From assembly GCA_963790715.1 (NCBI GenBank), contig CAWBPN010000011.1, positions 1-64,000 of the forward strand: 64,000 nucleotides of DNA. The letters are read 5' to 3'. Source of the stretch: DCFW01 sp963790715 (GTDB lineage: Bacteria; Bacteroidota; Bacteroidia; Bacteroidales; Bacteroidaceae). The number at the start of each line of letters is the position of its first letter. Position 1 is the stretch's first letter. Positions 1-8,526 of this stretch are shown piece by piece. The translations under genes were made by a program, and so were the position numbers. The notes under the pieces are model-generated. The model was not told the origin of the DNA. It did not search any database and saw nothing but the letters and a program-made list of their open reading frames with translations.

Positions 1-362
1 AAGTGACCGAAGCAGGCAAACGTGTGCTTTTCGGTAAGGAAACGGCAACACTCGTCACCATAAAACGTGAAGAGCCGAAAGCGGCAAAAAAGAAGAAAAC
101 CGCAGCAAAGCAACCGTCGTTCGACAATATACCCGCACCTAAAGATTTGTTTGAAGAATTGCGCAAATTGCGTTTAAACCTCGCCAAGCAATATGCGTTA
201 CCGCCATATCTTATATTTTCGGACAGTACATTGCGTAATATCTGCGCGGCATGCCCTACCACAATGGAAGAGTTCGCTCAAATCAACGGAGTCGGTGATT
301 ACAAATTAGGTAAATACGGAAAAGAATTTATCGAAGCTATCAAAGAATATACTAACGTATAA
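1..362 (+). CDS. recQ: ATP-dependent DNA helicase RecQ, C-terminal part (5' truncated by window edge)
   Basis: This is the C-terminal end of a RecQ-family 3'-5' DNA helicase used in recombinational repair. Only about 120 residues lie in the window, because the reading frame is already open at base 1. A basic Lys/Ala-rich linker (about residues 20-40 of the visible part) leads into an HRDC domain (about residues 48-115), shown by the LFEELRKLRLNLAKQ, PPYLIFSDSTL and INGVGDYKLGKYG segments. HRDC domains help RecQ proteins bind DNA. The helicase core and the zinc-binding/winged-helix RQC region must lie upstream of the window. The GTG at base 3 is not a credible start, since the fold begins before it. 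The gene converges on the next gene with their ends adjacent. Confidence 0.85.
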   Translation, partial: VTEAGKRVLFGKETATLVTIKREEPKAAKKKKTAAKQPSFDNIPAPKDLFEELRKLRLNLAKQYALPPYLIFSDSTLRNICAACPTTMEEFAQINGVGDYKLGKYGKEFIEAIKEYTNV

Positions 363-1196
363 TTACAATCCCTGATGGCACTTTTTTATTCTGTCAAGCA
401 AGGCAGCACGTGAAGCACCGGCTTTAATTGCCCTTTCATAGCTTTGCCTGGCATCCAATTTCTTTTTCAGGTGAAGTTGCACGTCGCCGCGAAATACCCA
501 CATATCAACCGTCGGTTTCACGGCAACCTGTATGGCTTTGTCAATATCCATTAATGCATAATCGTAAAGAATCAAGTCCTTATCCAAATTGGCGCGCATG
601 TAATACATCTCAGGGTCGTCCGGCCGCTCAATAATCAGTTCATTCACGATTTCCATAGCATCATGATATTTTTCCTGTGCCTCCTCCACCGTGGCCAAAC
701 CGATGCGCGCGCCTACATCCTTTGGATCAGACAATAATATATTTTCATAATCAGCCTTAGCCTCATCATATCGCTTGAGCTTGAAATAAAGATAACCTCG
801 CAAATTAAGGGCATCTTTATCAAACTTGTTTATGTTCATTATACTGTTGCAATCAATTATGGCATGGTCATAATCGTTCAAATCAGAATATAGGGTAGCG
901 CGTTCCATCAGTATCGTCACCGAATGCGGAGATATGTCAAGAGCCTTGCCGTAACTGAATAAAGCCTCTTTGGTCTTTCCCAGGTCGCGTTGTGCGCGCC
1001 CCATATTGGCATAAGCCATACTGTTGTGGGCATTATTCGGATCTTTGGCTATTATCTGTTCATATACCTTTATCGCAGCCGCCAAACTATCATTCGCCTC
1101 ATATTTTGAAGCCTTATCAATCAGTTCTTCATAGGTTTGCGCCCGCAAAGGCAACACAGCCACAGCCATTATAAATAAAAAAATATATTTACGCAT
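363..1196 (-). CDS. Periplasmic tetratricopeptide-repeat protein
   Basis: This is an exported TPR protein of about 277 residues. A signal peptide is visible at the start (MRKYIFLF followed by a hydrophobic core and PLRAQ). Consecutive 34-residue helix pairs follow, with typical TPR positions such as AYANMGRAQRDLGKTKEAL and LRGYLYFKLKRYDEAKADY. TPR arrays hold protein partners together; the partner here is unknown. I chose the second ATG (1196) because it places the basic n-region directly before the hydrophobic stretch; an in-frame ATG four codons earlier (1208) is also possible. A perfect Bacteroidota -7 box (TATCTTTG, minus strand, 1226-1233) lies just upstream, although no good -33 box is seen. 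Confidence 0.8.
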   Translation of the reverse strand: MRKYIFLFIMAVAVLPLRAQTYEELIDKASKYEANDSLAAAIKVYEQIIAKDPNNAHNSMAYANMGRAQRDLGKTKEALFSYGKALDISPHSVTILMERATLYSDLNDYDHAIIDCNSIMNINKFDKDALNLRGYLYFKLKRYDEAKADYENILLSDPKDVGARIGLATVEEAQEKYHDAMEIVNELIIERPDDPEMYYMRANLDKDLILYDYALMDIDKAIQVAVKPTVDMWVFRGDVQLHLKKKLDARQSYERAIKAGASRAALLDRIKKCHQGL

Positions 1197-1272
1197 TACG
1201 CCATTCAATTATATAATTATTGATGCAAAGATAAACGAAAATGATTTTCGCATGTAGTTTTAAAGCAAAAAA

Positions 1273-1304
1273 TTTGTTTCATTCACATAAAGATACCATA
1301 TTTG
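1273..1304 (+). promoter_or_regulatory. Candidate Bacteroidota promoter of the exonuclease III gene
   Basis: A TTTG box (1273-1276) is followed after 20 bp by CATATTTG (1297-1304), a 7/8 match to TAnnTTTG. The start codon is only 5 bases after the -7 box, so the transcript would be nearly or fully leaderless. Confidence 0.35.
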
Positions 1305-1308
1305 CGAT

Positions 1309-2070
1309 ATGAAACTCATATCATGGAACGTAAACGGTTTAAGAGCCGTAATGAAAAAAGATTTCTCTTCACAGTTGAAATCAATGAATGCCGATGTGCT
1401 TTGCATCCAAGAGACCAAAGCACAGGACGACCAAGTCATGGAAGCTCTCAGTAGCATCGAAGGCTACCACATTTTCTCTTCTTCCGCCGAACGCAAAGGA
1501 TACTCCGGGACGGCATTGCTTAGCAAAGAGCAACCGATAAGTGTAACCACTGGTATCGGCGTTGCCGAACATGACACTGAGGGGCGCGTTATAACCGCCG
1601 AATATCCCACATTCTATTTAATAGATGTGTACGTACCGAATTCCGGAGCCGAATTGGCACGTCTTGATTATCGCGGTGAGTGGGACAAAGCGCTGCTCGA
1701 GTATATGAAGCACTTGGAAGAGACAAAGCCTATCATCATTTGCGGAGACTTCAACGTAGCTCACGAGCCGATAGACATTGCACGGCCTAAAGACAATTAC
1801 AATAAATCGGCAGGCTACACACAGAAGGAGATTGACGGCATGGATCATTTTCTCCAAAGCGGTTTTATAGATACGTTTCGCCACTTTTATCCCGATTTAA
1901 AGGAGGCATATTCATGGTGGAGCTATCGCTTCCACGCCAAAGAGAAGAACATCGGCTGGCGCATCGACTATTTTCTCATCAGCCAATCATTATTGCCTGA
2001 TTTAAAAGAGGCATTCATCTTAAAAGATATTGAAGGTTCAGACCATTGCCCTATCGGAATCAATCTATAG
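1309..2070 (+). CDS. xth: Exodeoxyribonuclease III
   Basis: This is a Mg-dependent exonuclease III / AP endonuclease of base excision repair, 253 residues, the usual length for the family. It belongs to the endonuclease/exonuclease/phosphatase fold. The N-terminal SWNVNGLRA motif, the metal-binding Glu at about residue 35 (CIQETK), the GDFNVAHEPIDIARPK active-site segment and the C-terminal GSDHCPI motif (Asp245, His246) are all present. The ATG at 1309 starts directly at the conserved MKLISWNVNG and needs no adjustment. The gene stands alone between a minus-strand TPR gene and an accessory region. Confidence 0.95.
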   Translation: MKLISWNVNGLRAVMKKDFSSQLKSMNADVLCIQETKAQDDQVMEALSSIEGYHIFSSSAERKGYSGTALLSKEQPISVTTGIGVAEHDTEGRVITAEYPTFYLIDVYVPNSGAELARLDYRGEWDKALLEYMKHLEETKPIIICGDFNVAHEPIDIARPKDNYNKSAGYTQKEIDGMDHFLQSGFIDTFRHFYPDLKEAYSWWSYRFHAKEKNIGWRIDYFLISQSLLPDLKEAFILKDIEGSDHCPIGINL

Positions 2071-2178
2071 AGCATTACTGGAAAATCCAATATAATAATA
2101 TAATCAAGATTATAACAATCATCAAATATTCTCTAATATGTTTGGTGAAGTAAAAATAAAATACTATTCTTGCGTATA

Positions 2179-2238
2179 AATACTAATAGTAGCACATGCG
2201 TTAATACTAATAGTAATACATGCGTTAATACTAAATAG
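2179..2238 (+). repeat. 24-bp tandem repeat, 2.5 copies
   Basis: Copies start at 2179, 2203 and 2227 (partial) and read AATACTAATAGTA.. ending CATGCGTT. The repeat lies in frame at the front of the Fic remnant, so each copy would add eight residues (ILIVAHAL, ILIVIHAL). Confidence 0.7.
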
Positions 2239-2362
2239 AAGATATGGCAACTCTATAGAAAAACGTGATGAGTATATGTCAGCTCTCGAAACGGCAAGCA
2301 TCGACGGTGATATCATCCAATTCGCAGAATTCATATATAGTCTCATTAGAAATGTTGTGTAA
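2180..2362 (+). pseudogene. C-terminal remnant of a Fic-family protein
   Basis: The frame ending at the TAA of 2360-2362 encodes NRRYGNSIEKRDEYMSALE, then ASIDGDIIQFAEFI. This resembles the extreme C-terminus of Fic (AMPylase) proteins, where a conserved Arg-Asp/Glu-x-Tyr helix is followed by an ALE.A segment. The HxFxDGNGR active site and the rest of the domain are absent, and the frame is closed upstream at 2177. I read it as a fossil of a deleted fic gene. The assignment rests on pattern recall of Fic C-termini and could be wrong. Confidence 0.4.
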
Positions 2363-2422
2363 TTTCTATTTTAATTTTATTGAATCTATAATTATATCTA
2401 ATTTAGATTTAAAAGAATCACT

Positions 2423-3925
2423 CTATAGAGAGCCTTGCCTCATCACAACATTATATTTGTTACCGTCTTCGAAGTGTTCCTTGCGATAATCCAATTCCTT
2501 TAGTAACTCCCAGACCTTGCTTTCTTTAACACCTTTCATAACCTCTTTATCGGCCGCCCTCATCTCATCGTATATTTCTCTTGCAGAGAGCTTTATCGTC
2601 TTTTCATTACCGATAGGCTTTCTGAAAAGTGTGTCGAAAACATCTGCCTCTATAGTATTGCGTTGATATACAGCATTATGTGCCATTATTTCGGCTTCTT
2701 CATCCTCTTCGAACCAATAACGCTTGCCTGCTTCTATTTCTTCCTTTAGTTGAGCATATATCTGTGCATGGTCTATAGGTGAACAGTCTATCTTCTTATC
2801 CACCTCTATACAGATGAAACGTCGACTACCTGTCGGGTCAGTCAACAAATCTCTCCTGTTTGAAGTAGCTATGAATGAGGCTGTCCTCGGTAGTTCGCTT
2901 AAACCTTGTTGATAGGCTTTCTTTGTATTTACCGTTGCCATTTGCATTAGATTCTTCAACGATGCCATGCCTTTAGCCGAGTATTTGTCTATTTCATCCA
3001 AGTTTATCAATGCAAACTCAGTCAGTTTTTCTTCGGCTCTGGCTGTGGAGTTGATGTTTAATCGGTCTAAGTAATAAGGCTGCAAATCATTAGGTAACAA
3101 CAGTTTACAGAATGTTGACTTTTGTCTTCCCTGTCTTTTGCTTATTAGTATAGGTGCAACACTATTACCGTGAAGCTTGTCTTTTCCCAACCATTGAGCT
3201 GCCAAGCCACGCATCCATGTGTGGAAATGTTTTACCCAGAACTCGCTCTTTGATACTCGTTCGGCTAAGGGCGTTATACGGTCTTTCCCATCCCACTTTG
3301 GAAGTGATTCAAGATAGCCTTTCATTGGGTGGTACATCTCTATGCGTGAAGAGTATGTATGTCTCTTTATATCGTTGTCCCATACGTTTACTCCCGATTT
3401 GCGTGCTCCGGTACACATAGCATATATTACTCTGTCGGTTACTTTCTTGAAAGGTTCATTGCTTCCGCGATGCTTGTATTCGGTTTGTCCTGTCACTTCG
3501 TTATACCTTAATATATAGTTGTTTTGCATGTACCATTCCAACTTGGCTATTTCAGAGCCTGTTTTCTTTCTGTCTTCGGCTGTTGGTATTGGTGATGAAA
3601 GTACTATGTGGTGCGGATCACGCTCTACTTCGCGTTCTGTTGCTGCAATTTGTTTACTGGATTTCAGTTGCTCTTGCTGTTCCTTTTTAGGTACATCTAC
3701 CTTTACAATAGCCACTTGCGGCTTTGCCTTTAGGTTGTCACTCAGGTTAATTGCATGAACACTGCTTGACATACGGTCGTTACGTTGTTCGCTTCTATTA
3801 ACCATTTTCATTTCGGCATCAACGAGACCTGCCATGATAGTCACTCCGATTTCACGGAGTGTTACAGTCGCCTCTCTTATAATGAGGGCTTCCTCTCTTT
3901 TTGAATACTTGTGTCTTAAAAACAT
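2423..3925 (-). CDS. VirE/VapE-type P-loop ATPase (helicase-like, mobile-element associated)
   Basis: This 500-residue protein belongs to the virulence-associated E (VirE) superfamily of D5-like AAA+ ATPases, often carried on prophages and islands. Residues 1-120 are variable and charged. A conserved middle domain with the motif YLESLPKWDGKDR (about 204-216) follows. The Walker A region is RQGRQKST (about 264-271), where a Gln replaces the usual second Gly before Lys-Ser. Walker B is LINLDE (about 307-312). A sensor/arginine-finger segment (ATSNRRDLLTDPTGSRRF) is present. In Bacteroidales such genes often sit near HU-like and amidase genes; none is adjacent here, so it looks like a leftover of a larger element. 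The cellular role is unknown. Confidence 0.8.
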   Translation of the reverse strand: MFLRHKYSKREEALIIREATVTLREIGVTIMAGLVDAEMKMVNRSEQRNDRMSSSVHAINLSDNLKAKPQVAIVKVDVPKKEQQEQLKSSKQIAATEREVERDPHHIVLSSPIPTAEDRKKTGSEIAKLEWYMQNNYILRYNEVTGQTEYKHRGSNEPFKKVTDRVIYAMCTGARKSGVNVWDNDIKRHTYSSRIEMYHPMKGYLESLPKWDGKDRITPLAERVSKSEFWVKHFHTWMRGLAAQWLGKDKLHGNSVAPILISKRQGRQKSTFCKLLLPNDLQPYYLDRLNINSTARAEEKLTEFALINLDEIDKYSAKGMASLKNLMQMATVNTKKAYQQGLSELPRTASFIATSNRRDLLTDPTGSRRFICIEVDKKIDCSPIDHAQIYAQLKEEIEAGKRYWFEEDEEAEIMAHNAVYQRNTIEADVFDTLFRKPIGNEKTIKLSAREIYDEMRAADKEVMKGVKESKVWELLKELDYRKEHFEDGNKYNVVMRQGSL

Positions 3926-4064
3926 AATTGTTTATTTTTACTTGTTATTTTAATTAATACTTATATTTTAATTAAGCATACAAAGATAATATATTAAAAC
4001 TACGATGTCAAGTATTTTGCTATTTGTTTTCAAAATAATCTCAAAATATCATTTTTTGAACGTA
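3926..4064. other. Non-coding leader of the VirE gene
   Basis: This AT-rich stretch holds the VirE promoter and no open frame of note. Together with the hairpin element that follows, it makes a gene-free span of about 950 bases. Confidence 0.5.
3981..4012 (-). promoter_or_regulatory. Candidate promoter of the VirE gene
   Basis: On the minus strand CTTG is followed by 20 bp and a perfect TATCTTTG -7 box (plus-strand CAAAGATA, 3981-3988). The predicted start is near 3974, about 50 bases before the ATG. Confidence 0.5.
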
Positions 4065-4881
4065 CTATTCATGTTTCAGATCACCTTTATTCATACGCAT
4101 TTTCAGCTGATTAGCTGAATGTCCTCATACTTCAGTTGACTAACGATGTGCACAATGTCTTCAGGTTGCAAATTGATTATTAATGAATCTAAAATATTTA
4201 ACAAATTGCAATAACAAAAATTAAGCTCAAAATGAAAGTTACGCTGGGAGAGTTTTATTTTGCCCGAAAATCGCAAAAAATTATGTTAGTTTTTTGTAAT
4301 TAACGGAATAGATGGAATTGCAAAAACAACAATATTGGCATGAATAAAGTTTGCCCATGTCCGGATATGGCATTTCAGTTGGCACGCTGCCATATTTTAG
4401 CAGCATGTCATTGCAATATTATATATTTATAACCATTGCAGCACCAGACCTTACAATTTATTAAAATGTATTTGCGCCAGCGTTCGAAACACTCTGGCGG
4501 AGCTATCGCTTCCAAGTACGTTTAACATATTTTTCCAGCGTGTTTCACGTCCGAACTGTGCATGTGTCGGACCTTTTGCCAGTGGATTTCTTGCTGAAAA
4601 TCAGTATAAAAAATCTGACGCTAAATGAAAAAAAAAGTCATGCTCGGTGAAAAAAAATTTGATGCTCCGTAACTTTTTTTTTCACGTAGCGTATCTTTTT
4701 TTTTCATCGAGCATGAGTTGAAAAAACACGTAGCGTAAGATTTTTTTTCACGCAGCGTGTCTTTTATGCAGTTAATTATGAATAGTTCATGGCAAAAGAA
4801 ATTAGCGAACCTGACAACTTCAGGTTGTCAGCCATACAGTCGGAAACACTTATGAATAAAAGAGTTCTGAAACATGAATAG
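4065..4881. mobile_element. Non-coding element bounded by 16-bp terminal inverted repeats, with internal hairpins (MITE-like, copy A)
   Basis: The left end CTATTCATGTTTCAGA (4065-4080) is the exact reverse complement of the right end TCTGAAACATGAATAG (4866-4881). No transposase or convincing ORF lies inside. The interior holds many palindromes: 4102-4119 (7-bp stem, loop GATT), 4811-4831 (8-bp stem, loop TTCAG), and a large nested structure at 4618-4758. In that structure 4638-4657 pairs with 4697-4716 at 19 of 20 positions, and 4618-4635 pairs with 4741-4758 at 16 of 18. T/A runs of 8-10 alternate with CACGTAGCGTA-like blocks (4683, 4727, 4749). A diverged copy sits at about 55906-56483 in the same orientation, sharing both ends. 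Confidence 0.6.
4618..4758. repeat. Nested inverted-repeat array inside element copy A
   Basis: Two adjacent left arms (ACGCTAAATGAAAAAAAA at 4618-4635; TCATGCTCGGTGAAAAAAAA at 4638-4657) have nested partners at 4741-4758 and 4697-4716. A third arm at 4674-4692 is an alternative partner of the first, so the sequence could switch between folds. The units are about 25 bases and consist of a T-run plus a CG-containing block. Confidence 0.65.
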
Positions 4882-5065
4882 CATAACAAATATGCTTGTT
4901 ACTGGGAGCTTTATTACACAATTAGCAATAAAAATACTTATTTTTTTTGTCACTATAGGAAGTTTCATATATATTTGTTTAGTAATTAAATTACTTACAA
5001 TAGGCAGTGGTATTTTTCGGAATACAAATTTTAACAAAACCTATTTAAAGGAACTTGGGTATTGA
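4874..5065 (+). CDS. Possible small membrane peptide (doubtful)
   Basis: An open frame of 63 codons would encode a peptide with one strongly hydrophobic stretch (about residues 12-45, rich in Ile, Leu and Phe). It ends inside the first codons of the alternative upstream start of the next gene. I doubt it. Its ATG lies within the terminal inverted repeat of the non-coding element, there is no clear ribosome-binding site, and AT-rich DNA easily encodes hydrophobic runs. I do not recognise it. Confidence 0.15.
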   Translation: MNSITNMLVTGSFITQLAIKILIFFVTIGSFIYICLVIKLLTIGSGIFRNTNFNKTYLKELGY

Positions 5066-5081
5066 TATAAAAATTAATTCG

Positions 5082-6491
5082 ATGGTACAAGCGTTAGATG
5101 AAAATCAAAATATAGAATACAAAGAATGTTGGCGCGATGAATATCTGAAATGGATATGCGGATTTGCCAATGCCTCAGGAGGTACAATTTATATTGGCAT
5201 CAATGACCTGAAGCAAGTTATTGGTATTAAGGATTCGCATAGATTAATGGAAGACATACCCAACAAGATTGTTAACTTTTTAGGTATTGTTGCGGATGTA
5301 AATCTTATGCAGAAGGATGGACTTGATTATTTGGAGATAGTTGTACAACCGAGTAATGTACCGATTTCATATAAAGGTGTTTATCATTATCGCTCCGGTG
5401 CTACAAAACAAGAATTAAAAGGTACAGCGTTGCAGCAATTTATCTTAAAGAAGATGGGACGCTCGTGGGATGATATAGCTAATGAAACGGCAACTCTTGA
5501 TGATATAGATCGCAATGCTGTAGATTATTTCCTTCGCAAAGCCGCTGATGCACAGCGAATGCCTGTTGAATCATTAAACGACAGTACCGAAAAAATACTT
5601 GATAATCTTAATCTTTATGATGAAAATGGGAAATTGAAAAATGCCGCTTTGTTACTTTTCGGCAAGCGACCGGCACGTTTCTTTACATGTGTGGAATTTA
5701 AGATTGGTCGATTCGGCAAAGATGAAAGTGATTTGATGTTTCAGGATGTAGTTGAGGGTAATATCATTCAGATGGCCGATCGTGTAATGGAAATATTAAA
5801 GTCGAAATATCTTATCTCACCTATTCACTATGAAGGGTTGCAACGGATAGAACCGCTTGAAATCCCCGAAGATGCGTTACGTGAAGCTATATTCAACAGC
5901 ATTATTCATAAAGATTATACAGGAGTAGCCATTCAACTAAAGGTATATGATGATAGATTAATTCTTTGGAATGACGGAAATTTGCCTACCGGTTACACAA
6001 TTGACACGCTGCTTGGCAATCACTCTTCAAAACCTCGCAACAGGAATATAGCTAATGTCTTTTATAAAGCAGGGTTTATTGAGGCATGGGGAAGAGGTAT
6101 AAATAAGATACGTCATGGAATGGAAGCTGCTAAACTATCCACACCGGTATTTGAAAGCACTATGGGTGGCGTAGCTGTAACTATTTATAGAAAGGTTCAT
6201 AATGTTGGCGCTGTAAATGACGGTGTAAATGACGGTGTAAATGACGGTGTAAATGACGGTGTAAAATTATCCGTTACTGAATATAGGATACTAAATCTCA
6301 TTGTAAAAAAACCGGTAATAACCTATCTTGAAATAATGGATCAATTAAATTTATCAGAAGCTACGATTACACGTGGCATTCGCAAGTTGCGTACCAAACA
6401 GTATATAACTCGCAAAGGTTCTGATAAAGCCGGCATCTGGATTATTACCGAAAGGGGGAAACAAGAATGGAGGGCTTATGAAACAAAATAA
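5082..6491 (+). CDS. AlbA_2/Schlafen-type ATP-binding transcriptional regulator with winged helix
   Basis: This is a predicted regulator of the family once annotated as divergent AAA-4. The N-terminal AlbA_2/Schlafen DNA-binding domain is seen in ENQNIEYKECWRDEYLKW and ICGFANASGGTIYIGI. A histidine-kinase-like ATPase domain (HATPase_c_4) follows, with EAIFNSIIHKDY and the characteristic NIANVFYKAGFIEAWGRGI. After a VNDG tetrad repeated four times, a winged-helix domain closes the protein (ATITRGIRKLRTKQYITRKG). I chose the ATG at 5082, which places Met seven residues before the conserved EYKE region as in relatives. A TTG at 5055 preceded by AAAGGA would add nine residues. Such genes are common in accessory regions; the target is unknown. 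Confidence 0.8.
   Translation: MVQALDENQNIEYKECWRDEYLKWICGFANASGGTIYIGINDLKQVIGIKDSHRLMEDIPNKIVNFLGIVADVNLMQKDGLDYLEIVVQPSNVPISYKGVYHYRSGATKQELKGTALQQFILKKMGRSWDDIANETATLDDIDRNAVDYFLRKAADAQRMPVESLNDSTEKILDNLNLYDENGKLKNAALLLFGKRPARFFTCVEFKIGRFGKDESDLMFQDVVEGNIIQMADRVMEILKSKYLISPIHYEGLQRIEPLEIPEDALREAIFNSIIHKDYTGVAIQLKVYDDRLILWNDGNLPTGYTIDTLLGNHSSKPRNRNIANVFYKAGFIEAWGRGINKIRHGMEAAKLSTPVFESTMGGVAVTIYRKVHNVGAVNDGVNDGVNDGVNDGVKLSVTEYRILNLIVKKPVITYLEIMDQLNLSEATITRGIRKLRTKQYITRKGSDKAGIWIITERGKQEWRAYETK
6213..6260 (+). repeat. 12-bp in-frame tandem repeat, four copies
   Basis: GTAAATGACGGT is repeated four times without mismatch and encodes (VNDG)4 between the ATPase and winged-helix domains. Copy-number changes would keep frame and only alter linker length. 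Confidence 0.95.
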
Positions 6492-6544
6492 AAATATACC
6501 ACAAGGATATAAAGATTTTCCATTAGGTATTAAATGAATAGATA

Positions 6545-6610
6545 TTTGCCAAATGGAATAATAAATACACGCCAAATGACGGAATAGAAATTCGCCAAAT
6601 GACGTGTTTT
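6545..6610. repeat. 23-bp tandem repeat, three imperfect copies
   Basis: GCCAAATG(G/A) recurs at 6548, 6571 and 6594, an exact 23-bp period, with the intervening bases partly conserved. It lies between the convergent regulator and fimbrillin genes. Its function is unknown. Confidence 0.6.
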
Positions 6611-6776
6611 AAACTTTTATGACTAAATATCATCAGAAATAAAACATAATGATAAAGAACTTGGTATCAGCAAAGTCTACATGAAATGTGGTACCAATAG
6701 TTTGAAAGATTAGGAAAAAGTGGGTACGTTGCTCTTTTGTTGTGTCATATTATTTATGACACAGCTCTTAAGAATT

Positions 6777-8492
6777 TCAAAAAGACAACATGGCTCTAAC
6801 CTGTTGTGATTTAGTAGTTTTTTTATCACCAGGCTCATAAGAAATGGCGGGACCATGAAATGTTGTACCAGAAAGACTATTATCAAAAGAAGGCTTATAA
6901 TAATATTTTGTACTTATCTCCGTTGCAGACATGTATGCATAACCTTCTGAAAGTGCAATACCACCAGCTGCTGTAAAATAGGTGTTAAATTTATCATGAT
7001 TGGTTGCATTTCTCATAGCATATAAATTTGTATATGTAAAGTCCGCATCAAGATAATAAATCCAAGGGGTATCAAATAGTTTAAATGCAGAAAACAAGCT
7101 ATACCACTCTCCTGCACTAGGCAAATACCATTTACTGGATGTTGAAGGTGTAGCCACAGTCACATTATAATGTGCAGCAAAGTAATATGCATAATATCCA
7201 TTATTCCAATTAGATATAGTAGGATAATCTGTTATGCCGCCCACATAACCGCTGTTCATATCCAGCAACCCTAAACTAGGAACACTGCTGGCATTTGCTG
7301 GAAATGCATAATAGCTAACTCCTGATGGAGTTGTATATGAAGTTGACCAATAATCAGCATTCGCACCTACAACGGAAGCATCTTTCAATGCTATTGCCAC
7401 ACCATTAGTATGTCCATCAGCTCTTGCTGAACTTCCGGGGCTTGTGCTGATTACCAAACCTATTGCAGTGCTACCATTATCACGAGGATTTGTTGTCTGC
7501 CATCCCCATTGACCATCGGCATAATAATACATACCGACACCTAATAAATCTACCGATTTGGCATACACTTTACCGGAATTAAAAGCCATATTTGACACGG
7601 TAACATTACTGGTTTTATAAATTAAACCATTAATGTCGGTAACATTTATCGCAAATTTTCCACTATAGGTTGTACTACTACCTGGAATTACTATATATAC
7701 ACTTGCCGTATAAGTGCCATTAACAGAAAGACTACTACCAACAGTTATTGAAGATACATTTGTGAGAGATGTTTGAGTCAACGTACTACCATCATAAGTG
7801 TATGCCACACTTGATGCCAGCAATTGACTGCCGCTGCTCGGGGTGTAAGTAATTGTGGCACTACTTATAGTAGTATGGAGATTATAAAGATCAAAACGCA
7901 ACACACACATCGCATGATTAAACACAAACGGCTTTTGACCTACACCATTTTGGGTACTTGACGCATATAACAAGTCATAATTTGATGCATTGCTGAGCGT
8001 TCCGTCTTGTCCGGCCAGATTCACTGTTCCACTTATACTCTTACCTGTACCTACTTGACTTACTGTTATTTTACTATTTTTGCTCATGGCAATAGCCGAA
8101 TTATCTATATAGCCCTTGACTTGAGCGACAGTAAGACCAGAACTTGTAGATTGAAAAAATCCCTTACCGGCATTCGTGCTGCCACTTGTCTGAAAATTTT
8201 GAGCTAACCATGTTGATGATGAAGTGGTTGTACCCTCATTATATGGATCATACACTACTGTCATCTGATCATCACTTGCCCATGAAGTCTTCATACTGCC
8301 AGCATTAGGGGTGGTAGAACTGGAAACAGTGAAACCTGAACCGGCATCGGTTTCTGTCACACGCGTATCATTCAATGTCCCTTGCATAGATATAGAACCG
8401 GAACCGGTTTCCGAAGTTGAAGAATCTTCTGTTGAACATGCTGACAGTCCTATTGCAGCCAAGCTTACCAAAATTAAATATATCTTTTTCAT
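6777..8492 (-). CDS. Fimbrillin-like lipoprotein with variable C-terminal domain (copy 1)
   Basis: This is a surface lipoprotein of about 571 residues. A lipoprotein signal (MKKIYLILV...LSAC) is followed by a Ser/Thr-rich linker. A fimbrillin/Mfa-like β-sandwich region comes next (about residues 30-315, with TRVTETDAG and FVFNHAMCVLRFDLYNL). The C-terminal domain of about 250 residues starts at LLGVGMYYYADGQWGWQ, has W-Y-L-P-S-A-G-E-W-Y and SATEI motifs resembling DUF1566/lectin-like modules, and ends in VRAMLSF. It is a tandem duplicate of 8899-10632: the N-terminal two thirds are nearly identical, whereas the last 190 residues differ strongly. An in-frame ATG eight codons upstream (8516) is possible. 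The likely role is a surface adhesin or fimbrial tip protein; this is inferred. Confidence 0.75.
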   Translation of the reverse strand: MKKIYLILVSLAAIGLSACSTEDSSTSETGSGSISMQGTLNDTRVTETDAGSGFTVSSSTTPNAGSMKTSWASDDQMTVVYDPYNEGTTTSSSTWLAQNFQTSGSTNAGKGFFQSTSSGLTVAQVKGYIDNSAIAMSKNSKITVSQVGTGKSISGTVNLAGQDGTLSNASNYDLLYASSTQNGVGQKPFVFNHAMCVLRFDLYNLHTTISSATITYTPSSGSQLLASSVAYTYDGSTLTQTSLTNVSSITVGSSLSVNGTYTASVYIVIPGSSTTYSGKFAINVTDINGLIYKTSNVTVSNMAFNSGKVYAKSVDLLGVGMYYYADGQWGWQTTNPRDNGSTAIGLVISTSPGSSARADGHTNGVAIALKDASVVGANADYWSTSYTTPSGVSYYAFPANASSVPSLGLLDMNSGYVGGITDYPTISNWNNGYYAYYFAAHYNVTVATPSTSSKWYLPSAGEWYSLFSAFKLFDTPWIYYLDADFTYTNLYAMRNATNHDKFNTYFTAAGGIALSEGYAYMSATEISTKYYYKPSFDNSLSGTTFHGPAISYEPGDKKTTKSQQVRAMLSF

Positions 8493-8526
8493 AACATTTA
8501 CATTTTTATTCAGCATTAATCAAATA

